DNA of 64,000 nt, from positions 66,526,867 to 66,590,866 of the forward strand of contig OZ020303.1 of NCBI GenBank assembly GCA_963971305.1, read 5' to 3'. Below are positions 32,941 through 45,047 of the stretch, piece by piece. A program made the translations under genes and the position numbers. The notes under the pieces were generated by a model. The model ran no database searches, was not told the origin of the DNA, and saw only the letters and a list, made by a program, of their open reading frames with translations. Each line of letters begins with the position of its first letter. The first letter of the stretch is position 1. Origin of the DNA: Arcuatula senhousia (lineage: Eukaryota; Mollusca; Bivalvia; Mytilida; Mytilidae).

Positions 32941-35900
32941 GTTGTATGCTCTTATATATTTGCGAGTACTGGAATATGTGTTGGAAAGACACAGTTTACA
33001 TATTTCCAAAATTTGACAACGTTTGGCCGTTTCTTTAAAAATTAATAAAATTTATGTTTGGTCATTGTTGTAATATTCTTGGCATTTTTTTTTAAATCAA
33101 ATCTAATATTCTACCGGTTTTCCAAGTTTTCTACTCCTAGCGTGTCTGATGAAGGTTAATCCAGAAAAGCGCTTCACACGTAGTGAAATTTTACTTTTGT
33201 ATATTATTAAAATCATTTCAATATGTGGATCGTGTCTTTTTGGCCCATATTCCATATTCTTTCGTTTTTAATATTATTTCAGAGTTTGGCTTTAGTGCCG
33301 TGTGGAGGTCGTAGAAAGCTTCCCCGTGCTTCAGTTGTATGCTCTTATATATTTGCGAGTAATGGAATATGTGTTGGAAAGACACAGTTTACATATTTCC
33401 AAAATTTGACAACGTTTGGCCGTTTCTTTAAAAATTGATAAATTTATGTTTGGTCATTGTTGTAATATTCTTGGCATTTTTTTTTTAAATCAAATCTATT
33501 ATTCTACCGGTTTTCCAAGTTTTCTACTCCTAGCGTGTCTGATGAAGGTTAATCCAGAAAAGCGCTTCACACGTAGTGAAATTTTACTTTTGTATATTAT
33601 TAAAATCATTTCAATATGTGGATCGTGTCTTTTTGGCCCATATTCCATATTCTTTCGTTTTTAATATTATTTCAGAGTTTGGCTTTAGTGCCGTGTGGAG
33701 GTCGTAGAAAGCTTCCCCGTGCTTCAGTTGTATGCTCTTATATATTTGCGAGTACTGGAATATGTGTTGGAAAGACACAGTTTACATATTTCCAAAATTT
33801 GACAACGTTTGGCCGTTTCTTTAAAAATTGAAAAATTTATGTTTGGTCATTGTTGTAATATTCTTGGCATTTTTTTTTAAATCAAATCTAATATTCTACC
33901 GGTTTTCCAAGTTTTCTACTCCTAGCGTGTCTGATGAAGGTTAATCCAGAAAAGCGCTTCACACGAAGTGAAATTTTACTTTTGTATATTATTAAAATCA
34001 TTTCAATATGTGGATCGTGTATTTTTGGCCCATATTCCATATTCTTTCGTTTTTAATATTATTTCAGAGTTTGGCTTTAGTGCCGTGTGGAGGTCGTAGA
34101 AAGCTTCCCCGTGCTTCAGTTGTATGCTCTTATATATTTGCGAGTACTGGAATATGTGTTGGAAAGACACCGTTTACATATTTCCAAAATTTGACAACGT
34201 TTGGCCGTTTCTTTAAAAATTGATAAATTTATGTTTGGTCATTGTTGTAATATTCTTGGCATTTTTTTTTAAATCAAATCTAATATTCTACCGGTTTTCC
34301 AAGTTTTCTACTCCTAGCGTGTCTGATGAAGGTTAATCCAGAAAAGCGCTTCACACGTAGTGAAATTTTACTTTTGTATATTATTAAAATCATTTCAATA
34401 TGTGGATCGTGTCTTTTTGGCCCATATTCCATATTCTTTCGTTTTTAATATTATTTCAGAGTTTGGCTTTAGTGCCGTGTGGAGGTCGTAGAAAGCTTCC
34501 CCGTGCTTCAGTTGTATGCTCTTATATATTTGCGAGTACTGGAATATGTGTTGGAAAGACACAGTTTACATATTTCCAAAATTTGACAACGTTTGGCCGT
34601 TTCTTTAAAAATTGATAAATTTATGTTTGGTCATTGTTGTAATATTCTTGGCATTTTTTTTTAAATCAAATCTAATATTCTACCGGTTTTCCAAGTTTTC
34701 TACTCCTAGCGTGTCTGATGAAGGTTAATCCAGAAAAGCGCTTCACACGTAGTGAAATTTTACTTTTGTATATTATTAAAATCATTTCAATATGTGGATC
34801 GTGTCTTTTTGGCCCATATTCCATATTCTTTCGTTTTTAATATTATTTCAGAGTTTGGCTTTAGTGCCGTGTGGAGGTCGTAGAAAGCTTCCCCGTGCTT
34901 CAGTTGTATGCTCTTATATATTTGCGAGTACTGGAATATGTGTTGGAAAGACACAGTTTACATATTTCCAAAATTTGACAACGTTTGGCCGTTTCTTTAA
35001 AAATTGATAAATTTATGTTTGGTCATTGTTGTAATATTCTTGGCATTTTTTTTTAAATCAAATCTAATATTCTACCGGTTTTCCAAGTTTTCTACTCCTA
35101 GCGTGTCTGATGAAGGTTAATCCAGAAAAGCGCTTCACACGTAGTGAAATTTTACTTTTGTATATTATTAAAATCATTTCAATATGTGGATCGTATCTTT
35201 TTGGCCCATATTCCATATTCTTTCGTTTTTAATATTATTTCAGAGTTTGGCTTTAGTGCCGTGTGGAGGTCGTAGAAAGCTTCCCCGTGCTTCAGTTGTA
35301 TGCTCTTATATATTTGCGAGTACTGGAATATGTGTTGGAAAGACACAGTTTATATATTTCGAAAATTTGACAACGTTTGGCCGTTTCTTTAAAAATTGAT
35401 AAATTTATGTTTGGTCATTGTTGTAATATTCTTGGCATTTTTTTTTAAATCAAATCTAATATTCTACCGGTTTTCCAAGTTTTCTACTCCTAGCGTGTCT
35501 GATGAAGGTTAATCCAGAAAAGCGCTTCACACGTAGTGAAATTTTACTTTTGTATATTATTAAAATCATTTCAATATGTGGATCGTGTCTTTTTGGCCCA
35601 TATTCCATATTCTTTCGTTTTTAATATTATTTCAGAGTTTGGCTTTAGTGCCGTGTGGAGGTCGTAGAAAGCTTCCCCGTGCTTCAGTTGTATGCTCTTA
35701 TATATTTGCGAGTACTGGAATATGTGTTGGAAAGACACAGTTTACATATTTCCAAAATTTGACAACGTTTGGCCGTTTCTTTAAAAATTGATAAATTTAT
35801 GTTTGGTCATTGTTGTAATATTCTTGGCATTTTTTTTAAATCAAATCTAATATTCTACCGGTTTTCCAAGTTTTCTACTCCTAGCGTGTCTGATGAAGGT

Positions 35901-36018
35901 TAATCCAGAAAAGCGCTTCACACGTAGTGAAATTTTACTTTTGTATATTATTAAAATCATTTCAATATGTGGATCGTGTCTTTTTGGCCCATATTCCATA
36001 TTCTTTCGTTTTTAATAT
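32941..36018 (+). repeat. 392-bp tandem array (7.85 units) carrying hammerhead ribozymes
   Basis: Units start at GTTGTATGCTC: 32941, 33334, then every 391-393 bases. The only length changes are in a T run. Sequence differences between units are a handful of single bases. The array starts after a short 'tcttacatacaa' and stops at 'gtttttaatatt' (36018), 57 bases short of eight full units. Each unit contains one hammerhead, CTGATGA..GAAA. The identical 71-residue frames in each unit are probably fortuitous. It interrupts the PLE between the codons for SFNLT and FRYIDD. Near-identity means recent amplification or insertion as a preformed multimer. Confidence 0.92.
33140..33181 (+). ncRNA. Type I minimal hammerhead ribozyme, array copy 1 of 8
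   Basis: Stem I GCGTGT 33140-33145 with ACACGT 33176-33181 (five Watson-Crick pairs, one G:T). CTGATGA 33146-33152. Stem II is GG..CC around TTAAT, flanked by A/A, so short and weak. GAAA is 33163-33166. Stem III is the palindrome AAGCGCTT 33166-33173. H17 is C, with cleavage predicted after it, directly before ACACGT. The other copies start at 33533, 33925, 34317, 34709, 35101, 35493 and 35884. The one at 33925 has ACACGA and loses one stem-I pair. Confidence 0.75.
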
Positions 36019-36774
36019 TCAGATATATTGATGATGTCCTTTCTGTCAATAACACTTCATTTGGTAGTTGGATTCCTTCAATATATCCTCCGGAATTGGA
36101 GATTAAAGAGACCACCGAATCTAATTGCTTCACGTCTTTCTTGGATTTGCACCTCGAATTTGACTCAGGTGGTCATCTCAGTACAAAAATTTACGATAAA
36201 CGAGACGATTTTAATTTTCAAATTATTAATTTTCCTAATCTACAGAGCAATATACCTACTTCTCCTGCATACGGTGTTTATATTTCTCAACTTATTCGAT
36301 ATGCAAGAGCTTGCACACATTTCACAGATTTTTAATCATACACCGGTTTCTTCGTGACCGACTTTTGATGCAGGGCTATAAGAAAATACGTCTCATACGA
36401 TCACTAAAAAAATTCTTTCTTCGTTATCAGCCACTAGTAGAAAAGTTCAAAATTGAGTTAAAAGATATGATAGTTAATTGTTTTAATTAGTGTTTGACTG
36501 GTCTGCTGTACTGAGATGATCACCTCAATATCCCTATTGTGTCTCACAACTATGTTGTGTTCTATGGTCATTACCGGATCCTAAGATCGCAATGGAAGAG
36601 GGAGGTTTGGCGCCATAAAACCTGGTTTAACCCACCATTTCGTTTGAAATGCCTGTACCAAGTCAGGACCATTGCGATCCACCAGTTCTCCGGTATGACT
36701 GATTCGTTTTTGTCATTTTCTCTGGACTATGAGATTGATCATTCAAGTTCGGTAGTTTTGTTATTACCTTTATT

Positions 36775-38015
36775 TGCTACATGAGTATTAAATTTAAGTT
36801 GGTAATCAATAGTGATTCCTAAAAGCTTTACTTCATCTTCACATTTGATTTGGTTGTTATTTGAATCAAAAGTTATGTTTTTATCTTTTGTTTTGTTGCC
36901 AATTGCTATAGCCTGGAACTTATCAGGATTCGCCTTCATTTGGTTGAAAGAGAACCAGTCTATTAATTTTAGGCTATCATTTTCCAAAGTTTTAATAAGG
37001 TTGTCAAGATCATATCCCTCATAAGAAAGAGTGTTGTCATCTGCATAGTTGTAGAGTGAACTGTCCTTAATAAAATAAAAGATATCATTTAAGAAAATGT
37101 TAAAAAGCACAGGACCAAGTATGGATCCTTGTGGTACCCCCTTATAGATTTTATCCCAGTTACTAAATGAATTTCCCAATTTGACACACTGTTTCCTATG
37201 ATAAAGGTAGTCTTGGAGAAGTTTAAGAGCATTGTCTGATAGACCATAAGATTTTAATTTATTAAGAAGGAGGTTATGTGGGAGGCAGTCGAATGCTTTG
37301 GATAGATTCATAAGTATAGCTGCAATGAATTTATTTTCATCAAGGGCCTTTTTCCAGTCCTCTATAATTTTCAAAAGAGCTTTTTGACAGCCATAGCCAG
37401 AGCGGAAAGCCGAAAGATATGGGTGAAAAATGTTATCAAAATATGAAGTTAATTGGTTATAAATTGCACGTTCAAAAAATTTTGAGATATATGGTAAAAT
37501 GCTTACTGGTCTATAATTACTTTTATCCAAAGCATTATTTTTCTTGTGTATTGGTACAACTTGTGCTTCCTTTAATTTTTCAGGAAATACAGAGGATTTT
37601 ATACTTTTGTTTATTAGCATTGTTATAGGCTTTGTTATTGCTGGTTGCTATTTTTAGCAGTTTAGCTGATATACCATCTTTTCCTGTTGCCTTTTTTACA
37701 TTAGCTTTACTGATTTATTTGTTTAGCTACAAAGTTTTCATCTATTTCTTTAAATTTCAGTTCTTCAATTTCAGTTTTGTTTTCTTTAATTTTAATAATA
37801 CTTGGATGGTTATTATCACTATAAGTTTCTTTTGAACCAATATCTTTGGCAGCATTAATAAAAAAGTTGTTAAAAGTTGTAGCAGGTCCTTTATCTTATC
37901 TATGTTTATCCTAACTATATGGAAGTTGGTACAGTTCAATATCAATTTGGTGAGATAATCAGGAGATTCAAGAAACAGTTGTATAATTGAAGCACTTATC
38001 CTGTAGAACATGTAT
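36775..38015 (-). pseudogene. LINE (CR1/Jockey-like) RT, N-terminal part of the split element
   Basis: The main minus-strand frame 37620-36775 carries RT motifs: VVPIHKKNNALDKSNYRPVS, AAILMNLSKAFDCLPH (motif A, usual Asp at the LSKAFD position), GVPQGSILGPVLFNIFLNDI (motif B) and NYADDNTLSY (motif C YADD), ending KLLGITIDYQLKFNTHV. Upstream codons (FNNFFINAAKDIGS; KKATGKDGISAKLLKIA) continue to about 38015 with a stop and frameshift around 37630-37720. The endonuclease domain is absent. The next residues of the protein are found across the insertion at 32683. Confidence 0.85.
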
Positions 38016-38036
38016 ATGTACATGTCCCGGTACACG

Positions 38037-40084
38037 CAGACTTACTCGTCGAAAAGAGAGGGCCTATAAGAAAGCTAACAACTCAAAGAATGCTAAGGAC
38101 ATCAAAAGATACAAACACCTTAAAGCTGAATGCCAACGTAAAATTAGAACTGCTCACAGAAGCTACATCAACAACATTATCAGCCCAGAAGCCAAACAAA
38201 ATCCAAAAAAGTTCTGGTCATTCGTGAAAAGCAAGAAGCAAGAGGCATCTGGAGTAGCTCCACTACGGAACGCTGATGGGCTCATCCACAGCAGCCCTGA
38301 AACCAAGGCTAACATCCTCAACAGACAATTCATGTCAGTTTTCACCAAAGAGGATACCAATTCAATGCCGGATAAAGGACCAAGCCCATATCCATCAATG
38401 CCAAACATTGTAGTAGGACAGATTGGCGTAGAGAAGCTCCTAAAGAATCTCAACACCCACAAAGCAACGGGTCCTGGCTTAATATCAACCCGCCTGCTCA
38501 AGGAATTGGCAGTTGAACTAGCACCAGCTCTTAAATACATCTTCCAAACCTCAATTGACAGTGGAAATGTCCCTCAAGACTGGCGCATGGCACACGTAGT
38601 CCCTGTTTTCAAAAAAGGCGACAAGAGCTCAGCGGCCAACTATCGACCGGTATCACTCACCTCAGTTTGCTCAAAAGTAATGGAACACATTCTGAATTCA
38701 CAAATAATGGACCACCTAGAACAGCATTCAATACTCACTCCAGCTCAACATGGTTTCCGCTCCAAACGATCCTGTGAGACTCAATTACTTACAACTATCC
38801 AGGATCTAGCCAGTGGACTCTCAGACGGCCTGCAAATTGACGCCATCCTACTGGATTTTGCCAAGGCGTTCGACAAGGTACCCCACCAACGACTATTACA
38901 TAAATTAGACTACTACGGCATCCGGAACAACACCAACAACTGGATCCAAAGTTTTCTCCAAGAACGAAAACAGCATGTACTTGTCGAAGGAAAGGCATCA
39001 AATGAAGCGGATGTAGTCTCTGGAGTTCCTCAAGGCACAGTCATGGGACCATTGCTATTTCTCGTATTCATCAATGACTTGCCCGAAACAGTCAACTCCA
39101 CAGTAAAATTATTTGCTGACGATTGCTTGATCTACAGACCAATTCGAACACCAAGGGATTCAGCCATTCTGCAGCAAGACCTTGACAACCTACAAAAGTG
39201 GGAAGAAGACTGGCAGATGGCATTCCATCCACAGAAATGCACCACCATACACATCACCAAGAAAAAGGTCCCACTTAAGACAAGCTACCAGCTACATCAC
39301 CACACACTGGAAAGCGTACCAGGAGGGAAATACTTAGGGGTGTACATCAGCCAAGATCTTTCATGGAAAGAACACATAAACCAGACAGCTGCCAAGGCCA
39401 CAAGATCCATTGGATTTCTCCGCAGAAACCTTAGACACTGCCCGCAAGAAGTCCGTAGCCAGGCATACACTACCCTAGTTAGACCGGTACTTGAGTACAG
39501 TAGCTCTGTGTGGGACCCTCACCAACTACAGAACATTCAGCGGTTAGAAGCCGTCCAACGCCAGGCAGCCCGATTTGCAACTGGCAACTACTATTCCCGG
39601 GATCCCGGATGCGTCAGCAACATGCTCGAGCAGCTTAATTGGGAACCACTGCAACACAGACGAGCCAGGAACAGAACCATCATGTTCTATAAGATCATCA
39701 ACCACATAGTTGAGGTACCAATACATCACTTACTACACGTCCAAACCACCAGGACACGAGGCTCAGCTGCTAACAACATCAGGCAAATATATACTCGACT
39801 GGACCTCTACAAGTACTCTTTCGTGCCAGCCACTATCATCTCTTGGAACTCCATCCCTCAAGAGATCCGAGCAGCACCTACAGTGGAACAATTTCGACAC
39901 AACTTGGCTGAGACCAGTGTGTCGACCCTTAAATCCACTGCTAACTTCATCAGCTCTGTTTTTAATTGTACATATACCAATCCAAGTTTTATTGTATATA
40001 GCAGGAGATTTTAAGCTGTACGACAGGAGTATTAACACTCAAACTGAGTCAACTCCTCACCGGAAGATGATGATGACATGTACG
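38037..40084 (+). CDS. 5'-truncated LINE RT ORF, otherwise open
   Basis: Coding from about 38037 to the stop at 40012-40014. The ATG at 37987 lies in flanking DNA, so the true start is lost. Begins TRRKERAYKKANNSKNAKD, the linker after the missing APE endonuclease. RT motifs: VVPVFKKGDKSSAANYRPVS, DAILLDFAKAFDKVPHQR (A), GVPQGTVMGPLLFLVFINDL (B), KLFADDCLIY (C), then KYLGVYISQDLSWKEHI and a C-terminal LRPVLEYSSSVWDPH-like thumb. Jockey/CR1-type. GC-richer codons than the surroundings and no stops suggest a young insertion. The 3' end carries a short GAT repeat (40068-40078). Truncation at the 5' end is normal for target-primed LINE insertion. Possible short target repeat ACATGT on both sides. 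Confidence 0.88.
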
Positions 40085-42257
40085 TTAGGCCCTGTTCGAT
40101 TACAAATAATCTGAAACCGGATTTACAATCCAGTTTTGCGAAACAGTTATGTGGTAATCAAACAGTGAAACTAAAACCGGATTTCAGATTGAAAACCGTT
40201 TTTAGTTTCACTGTTTCATATCACGCTAAATTTTCGTTTTGATAATAATATTAAGGTCAAATTATTACCATTGAGGCAGACAACTTTTATAAATGACTAA
40301 CAACATTGCCGTTTGAAAAGTTTAGTTTTTCTTTGTTTTTTTTTCTTTTTTTTAACCGAGTTTCATTTTCCTTACGGTGGGGGGGGTCACTTAATCGGAA
40401 TTATGGTATAGTGGTAGGGGTACCGCCAGTAATTAAAAAACACACCCATTCATGAAATTGAAAAAGACAGAAACTGTATACCCACGGTGATTTAGTGGGA
40501 CATGGGGCTTTGTTTTTTTTATAGATTAAAACAATGAAATATATTAAAGAACAGGTTTTGCCTGCTTAAATATTTGGCTATACATGTATATATGCTCTAT
40601 AAAAGCCTTCGTAGGTTGAACTGAGTTGTATCATGGGTCTTTTGATAGTTGTACGCAATATTTCATCTTGATTGGTCTAAAGCGTTTTCTCAAGTTCCTG
40701 ATCAAGGAGTGCAAAAATATGTCATAATAAATAATTGTCACGATTGGTAAGCAAGATTTAGCTTAAATTGTAAGCAATATGGTGTGTGAAGCACATCAAA
40801 ATGTAGGTACCCCTCTTGAAAACCAATCTTGGTCAAATATTGGCGATTTTTGATTAAATTAACAATCTAAACTATGGCTTTCCTTACTCGACATACTTCC
40901 TTTTAGTAGTGCGTGTATAAAGTTATACTAAGGTAAAAAGCAGAAAAGGTTTGAAAATGATCATTGGCACCCACATGCAATGGAGGAGGGAAAGGGGATT
41001 CAAGGCATATATTCAATTAACAGAAAATCTATCCAACTGAAGTGTTCAGCCCTCAGAAACACAACCCCTTGATACTAAAATACTTAAATGATATTGAAGA
41101 TGAGTTACGAGTCTGGTCTTGAATGACTCGTAGTCCTCGATGTCTAGAATGTTTGGTGGTAAGTCGTATTTTCCAGTCTTAAATGGTTACTCAGTGTTCT
41201 TGTATTGTTCTCCAGTTGAGCCAAGTCAGGCTTACAAATCGTCTTTGATATGTTTGCCTTATTTGTCTCGATGTTGTCCTAATATAGTCTGGAAGCAGTG
41301 TGTCATTTATTTTTATGTAGGATTTTGTGTAACATAAGTACACATGCTGTTTTTCGTAGCATTATTGTAGCTTCAGATTTTTAAATAATGATGTGACAGT
41401 ATCATGACCAGTCACCTGTTGAGTATTCCAAATATTCTCTGGCTATGAAACGGACAGATTTTCATTGATGTTAAGGTGACTTATTACTGGGTTTACAAAA
41501 TATAATTGTCTTTTTTTCCTTTAACAACCATTATGATTCAAAATCCTCCCAGATTATCCCACTCCGGTATCACCACTTTTGTGTTTAGGACCACACCAAA
41601 ACTATATATGAAATCGTCCATATAAAATTCTAAATTGTCAACCAACAAATGTTCCAGGGGGTATTTTCGGCTACCATTAACGCTGGCAAAGTGAAGATAG
41701 AATAAAATTCTGTGAGTGCATTTACTATGTAAAAATTCACACATTGTTAAAAAAGATTGGACTATAGCCGTTAAAACGCCGCCTATTCTTTTTAATCCAG
41801 ACGCATTTGGGGCTATTATTAATACTAATAAATTTAAGCCACTCCAAACTTTTATCTCTGCACGACTTTAAACATAAACCGTACATAAACCATGCGACGT
41901 AATTTTTTGTCTGTCTTCAGTTTTGCAATGCAGCGGTCACAAAATGGCAGCGGTAAACGATAGTCTGTTATCATGAGGTATAACCGGCTATATGTAATAA
42001 AACTTACTTGCAAACTAAAAAAAAAATAACGGTGTACGGCCATTGACATACTAGTATGGGATAACAATAGGAGAAATGGGAAGAGAACAGACTAGGATAA
42101 GTCCACCTATATACCATCTCTTTGTTAATGCACATGTATAATGGACCTCGAGGTTGCCAGACCAAACAATAGCCACGGGTGTACCCTGTGTAAAACAAAG
42201 ATACATACACATGTAGATTTGTACTTTTGATTTTTTTTTGCTTTTAGCTTTATGTTT

Positions 42258-42306
42258 CAAATGCTGCTGATGGTAGGTTACTCAATGAAATATGCATACA
42301 GCATTT
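42258..42306 (+). ncRNA. Relic of the 381-bp-family hammerhead
   Basis: Stem I is nearly ideal: AAATGCTG ends at 42266 and CAGCATTT starts at 42299. The core has mutated to CTGATGG (42267-42273), and the stem-III palindrome TATGCATA has lost the U16 pairing base. GAAA is 42287-42290. Presumably inactive, but it preserves the G:C pair missing in the 858/893 copy. Confidence 0.55.
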
Positions 42307-43046
42307 CAAAATTTTTTTAACCATTATTTTTATTCCCTATTTTATTATTCCATGTTCGTCATATTCTAATACTATTGCATTTTCATCCTTTGGGGTCCAG
42401 TGCACCAGTCTTGTATAGGCAAAACGTGAAAATATTTTTTTTCTTGTAATTTTGACAAATTTACAAAGAACAAGTGGGAGTAAAACCCCTGATTCGTAAA
42501 ATGCGAGGATTCTTTACAAGTTATTGTGTTGTTTCAAAAATATTCAGTATGAGTGTAAAACGTTACTGTACCGTTCTTATTAGAGAAATCTACATGAAAG
42601 ACATATGACTTTGGAAGACGATTGAAACAACAATTGTTTATATGCCATCCTAGATTTGTATATTTCATGAATTTATCGCTTAAGGCTGTAAAACCTGGAA
42701 TATGGGCGATAAGTTTAGCTTAGATGACGGAGTTAAGTCACGAGACATGATTGACAGATGTCGAGAATTGAATGAAAAGAAAAAGTTTGAAAAAACCCAA
42801 CAAAACAAACATGTTGAATAAGCCACAGTTTTATAGAAAATATTACAAGAAGCATCAGCGACCAAAATACAAGCATAATTTGCGCTCGTTCGATTGCCAA
42901 TACTAAACTTTACTTTTCTCTTATATGAAGATCAGTATTCAAATAACTTATAAGTTGCTATTTAATATTTTGAACGGATCTGAATGCGCACCAGTATAGA
43001 GTTTCATATCATAACTAAGAGTGTGTACAACCTCTGTCTACTCTTG

Positions 43047-43346
43047 CACTGTAAAAAATGTGTTTAGGGCCTTAACATTTTTCTAAACACTTTAAATGTA
43101 ACAAATTGGTGTCATGTTTAGGGTCTAAACATGTGTTTTGGCAAAACATGTTTAGGATTGTGTTTAGATTAATGAAAATAGTATAGGAAAATTTCTAAGA
43201 TTGATATTACATGTTTAAAACCTAAACATGTTTAGATTTTACATGCTTAATTTTAAAAGTGTTTAGATTTTAAACACAATCCTAAACGTGTTTAGGACTA
43301 AACATGTTTTAAAAGTGTTTAGATTCTAAACACAATTTTTACAGTG
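43047..43346. mobile_element. 300-bp MITE, TIR CACTGTAAAAA
   Basis: Ends CACTGTAAAAAATGTGTTTAG and its inverted counterpart; the interior is many repeats of 'tgtttagg' and 'cctaaaca' in both orientations, so it can fold throughout. No flanking duplication is clear. Confidence 0.7.
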
Positions 43347-43366
43347 TGGATACCATTCATGGTTAA

Positions 43367-43412
43367 TAAAGGTAATAACAAAATTACCGAACTTGGAGAA
43401 TCAATCTCAAAT
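43367..43412 (-). mobile_element. 3' terminus scrap of the second PLE family
   Basis: 'aataaaggtaataacaaaa', then 'ttaccgaacttgg', matches 19463-19500 and the complement of 36750-36774. It fixes the 3' end of that family at the ATTACCTTTATT side. Confidence 0.6.
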
Positions 43413-45047
43413 GTCCATAAATGATTACATAGTCAAATGTATACCATCAGTATATACCAGGGTGTATCAACTTTATTGTTATAGTCATTACAAAAGATTA
43501 TAAGTTTTTGATGGACATAGATTACTGTTGCTGATCTACCTCTGCATAAAGACTATGATTCCCTCAACCGTCCGTCACCCAGACATGGCAAGTTGAATTC
43601 CCCGAGCCGACTTATGCGGATCCACCCGTTTGCCTCTAGGCGGTTTCACGTACTCTTGATTTCTCTCTTCAAAATTTCCGATGTCCTTTATATTAATCTC
43701 TGTCTATGATTTTATCAGAATCTAAAACGAAAAATATTAATTCTCTCTATATATACACGAAATTGAATGGTACTACAAAAAATATAGCAATGATAGATTA
43801 ACCCAAAAAGACCACTATTCCCGGCATTTCTATGTTGAAGAAAGTAAACCTTTATAAATATTTCAGACTAGGGACAAGCGCTTATTAAATGTAGTGATAT
43901 CACACTATTTTTGGTCTTATATGTCCTGTTCACTTTAAATTATGCTACAATTGAAAATAAAATCAAATAAGACTACACGAATAGATTGATTTTATTTATA
44001 ACAACAAAAACAACACCAGAACTGCTGCTTTGAAGTGGTTGTGATCCACTATCTCTGATTTCTCAGTGTTTTTCATTAAACTATCAAAGCTGGTAACAGT
44101 TCCTAATATGATTATTCTGGTAATAAACCCGGGAATAAACCATAACTATACAGACAACGTGTATATGCCAATCGTTTGAGCATACAAACAAGACATTCTT
44201 ATATCTGTAAACGACAAATACTAAACATTCATTTTTGTGGATACAATATGGTTTGCTGCTCCGGGATATTGAGTTTGATTTCACATGTTAAAGGAAAAGA
44301 TGAAGACAACCTCTGAAATTAAAGAAGATTTTAAGGTTCAACTCAAGCCATAATATGGAAGTAAACTATAAAAAAAAACAGGATAACTTTAAGCAGCTAT
44401 GTATTAATTAATAAATGAAGTTTTTAGTGAAAGTTCATAATATTTTGTTAAAAAGTATACCGTCGAAATAGGCTAATCAAGGAATTAGATTTTTGATAAA
44501 ATTTCTCAAAAGACAAACGCACCTGAAAACATGTAATCAATTTATTTTTAGTTTATTAGCATTTTTTCAACAGAATAAGTATAATAGTGGAATAATCAAA
44601 TATGAATCGACCGGCTCCGCCTCAGTGCCTGTGACAAAGAGAGAATTTACACGGTCTGTAACCAAAAAACATGTAAAACAAGATCAAAAGACAGCTTTGA
44701 TGTATCATAGACCTGTGAATGAATAAATATTGCATATAAAATGGATGCAGGAACACTTACGATCAATTTTGCATTGTTTCTGAACAGGTTTCTGGTCATT
44801 CGGTCGAGTTCGCCGCCATCTTGAATCTATGAAATCCTGCTTAGCGGCAAGATTCGTGGTTTCGTAAAACCAAAAAAATCGAGTTTCGGATTTGGGTAAA
44901 CAAACGTGACGGTTTCACAATCCGGTTTCAGATTATTTGTAATCGAACAGGGCCTTAGTGTACGTAGAACCGAAATCTTATTTACCTCTTTTCATTCGTT
45001 TCTGTCCCCTATACTTAAAACCCCCGACAAAACAATGGCAGGAAAAA

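Larger units (their letters stand above)
32684..36774 (+). mobile_element. Plus-strand PLE inserted into the LINE, itself split by the ribozyme array
   Basis: 32684-32938 encodes the first RT part (MLDFLIDNIFVTFGGEIF, QIGIPMGTYCAPLLADLF, ending ..EARSFNLT). 36019-36774 continues with FRYIDDVLSVNN through the C terminus and the same 3' region as the copy at 19440-20645. Joined without 32939-36018, the two parts are collinear with that copy. The 5' end is truncated at 'aaaacatctttc'. A stop interrupts the end part after ..ACTHFTDF. 36028-36357 and 36539-36784 are shadow frames. Confidence 0.88.
40088..44954. mobile_element. 4.87-kb PIF/Harbinger-like TIR element, TTA target duplication
   Basis: GGCCCTGTTCGATTACAAAT.. 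at 40088 is repeated inverted at 44954, identical for about 36 bases. TTA precedes (40085-40087) and follows (44955-44957). A 3-bp TTA/TAA target duplication with GG-starting TIRs fits PIF/Harbinger. No transposase or Myb-like frame is visible inside, only frames under 80 residues, so it is non-autonomous or gutted. Inside are a MITE (43047-43346), a PLE 3' scrap (43367-43412) and a hammerhead relic (42258-42306). The intervals 40250-42200 and 43420-44880 show nothing else I can support. Confidence 0.7.

Noticed and set aside
33223..35791. Repeated 71-residue ORFs (MWIVSFWPIFHIL...) in every array unit
   Set aside because: Units are nearly identical, so any open frame repeats. The frame has no domain, and the first and last units break it. 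The ribozyme explains the unit better.
36539..36784. Conserved ORF shared with 19411-19701
   Set aside because: Conservation comes from the PLE 3' untranslated region; the frame lies beyond the RT stop and has no domain.
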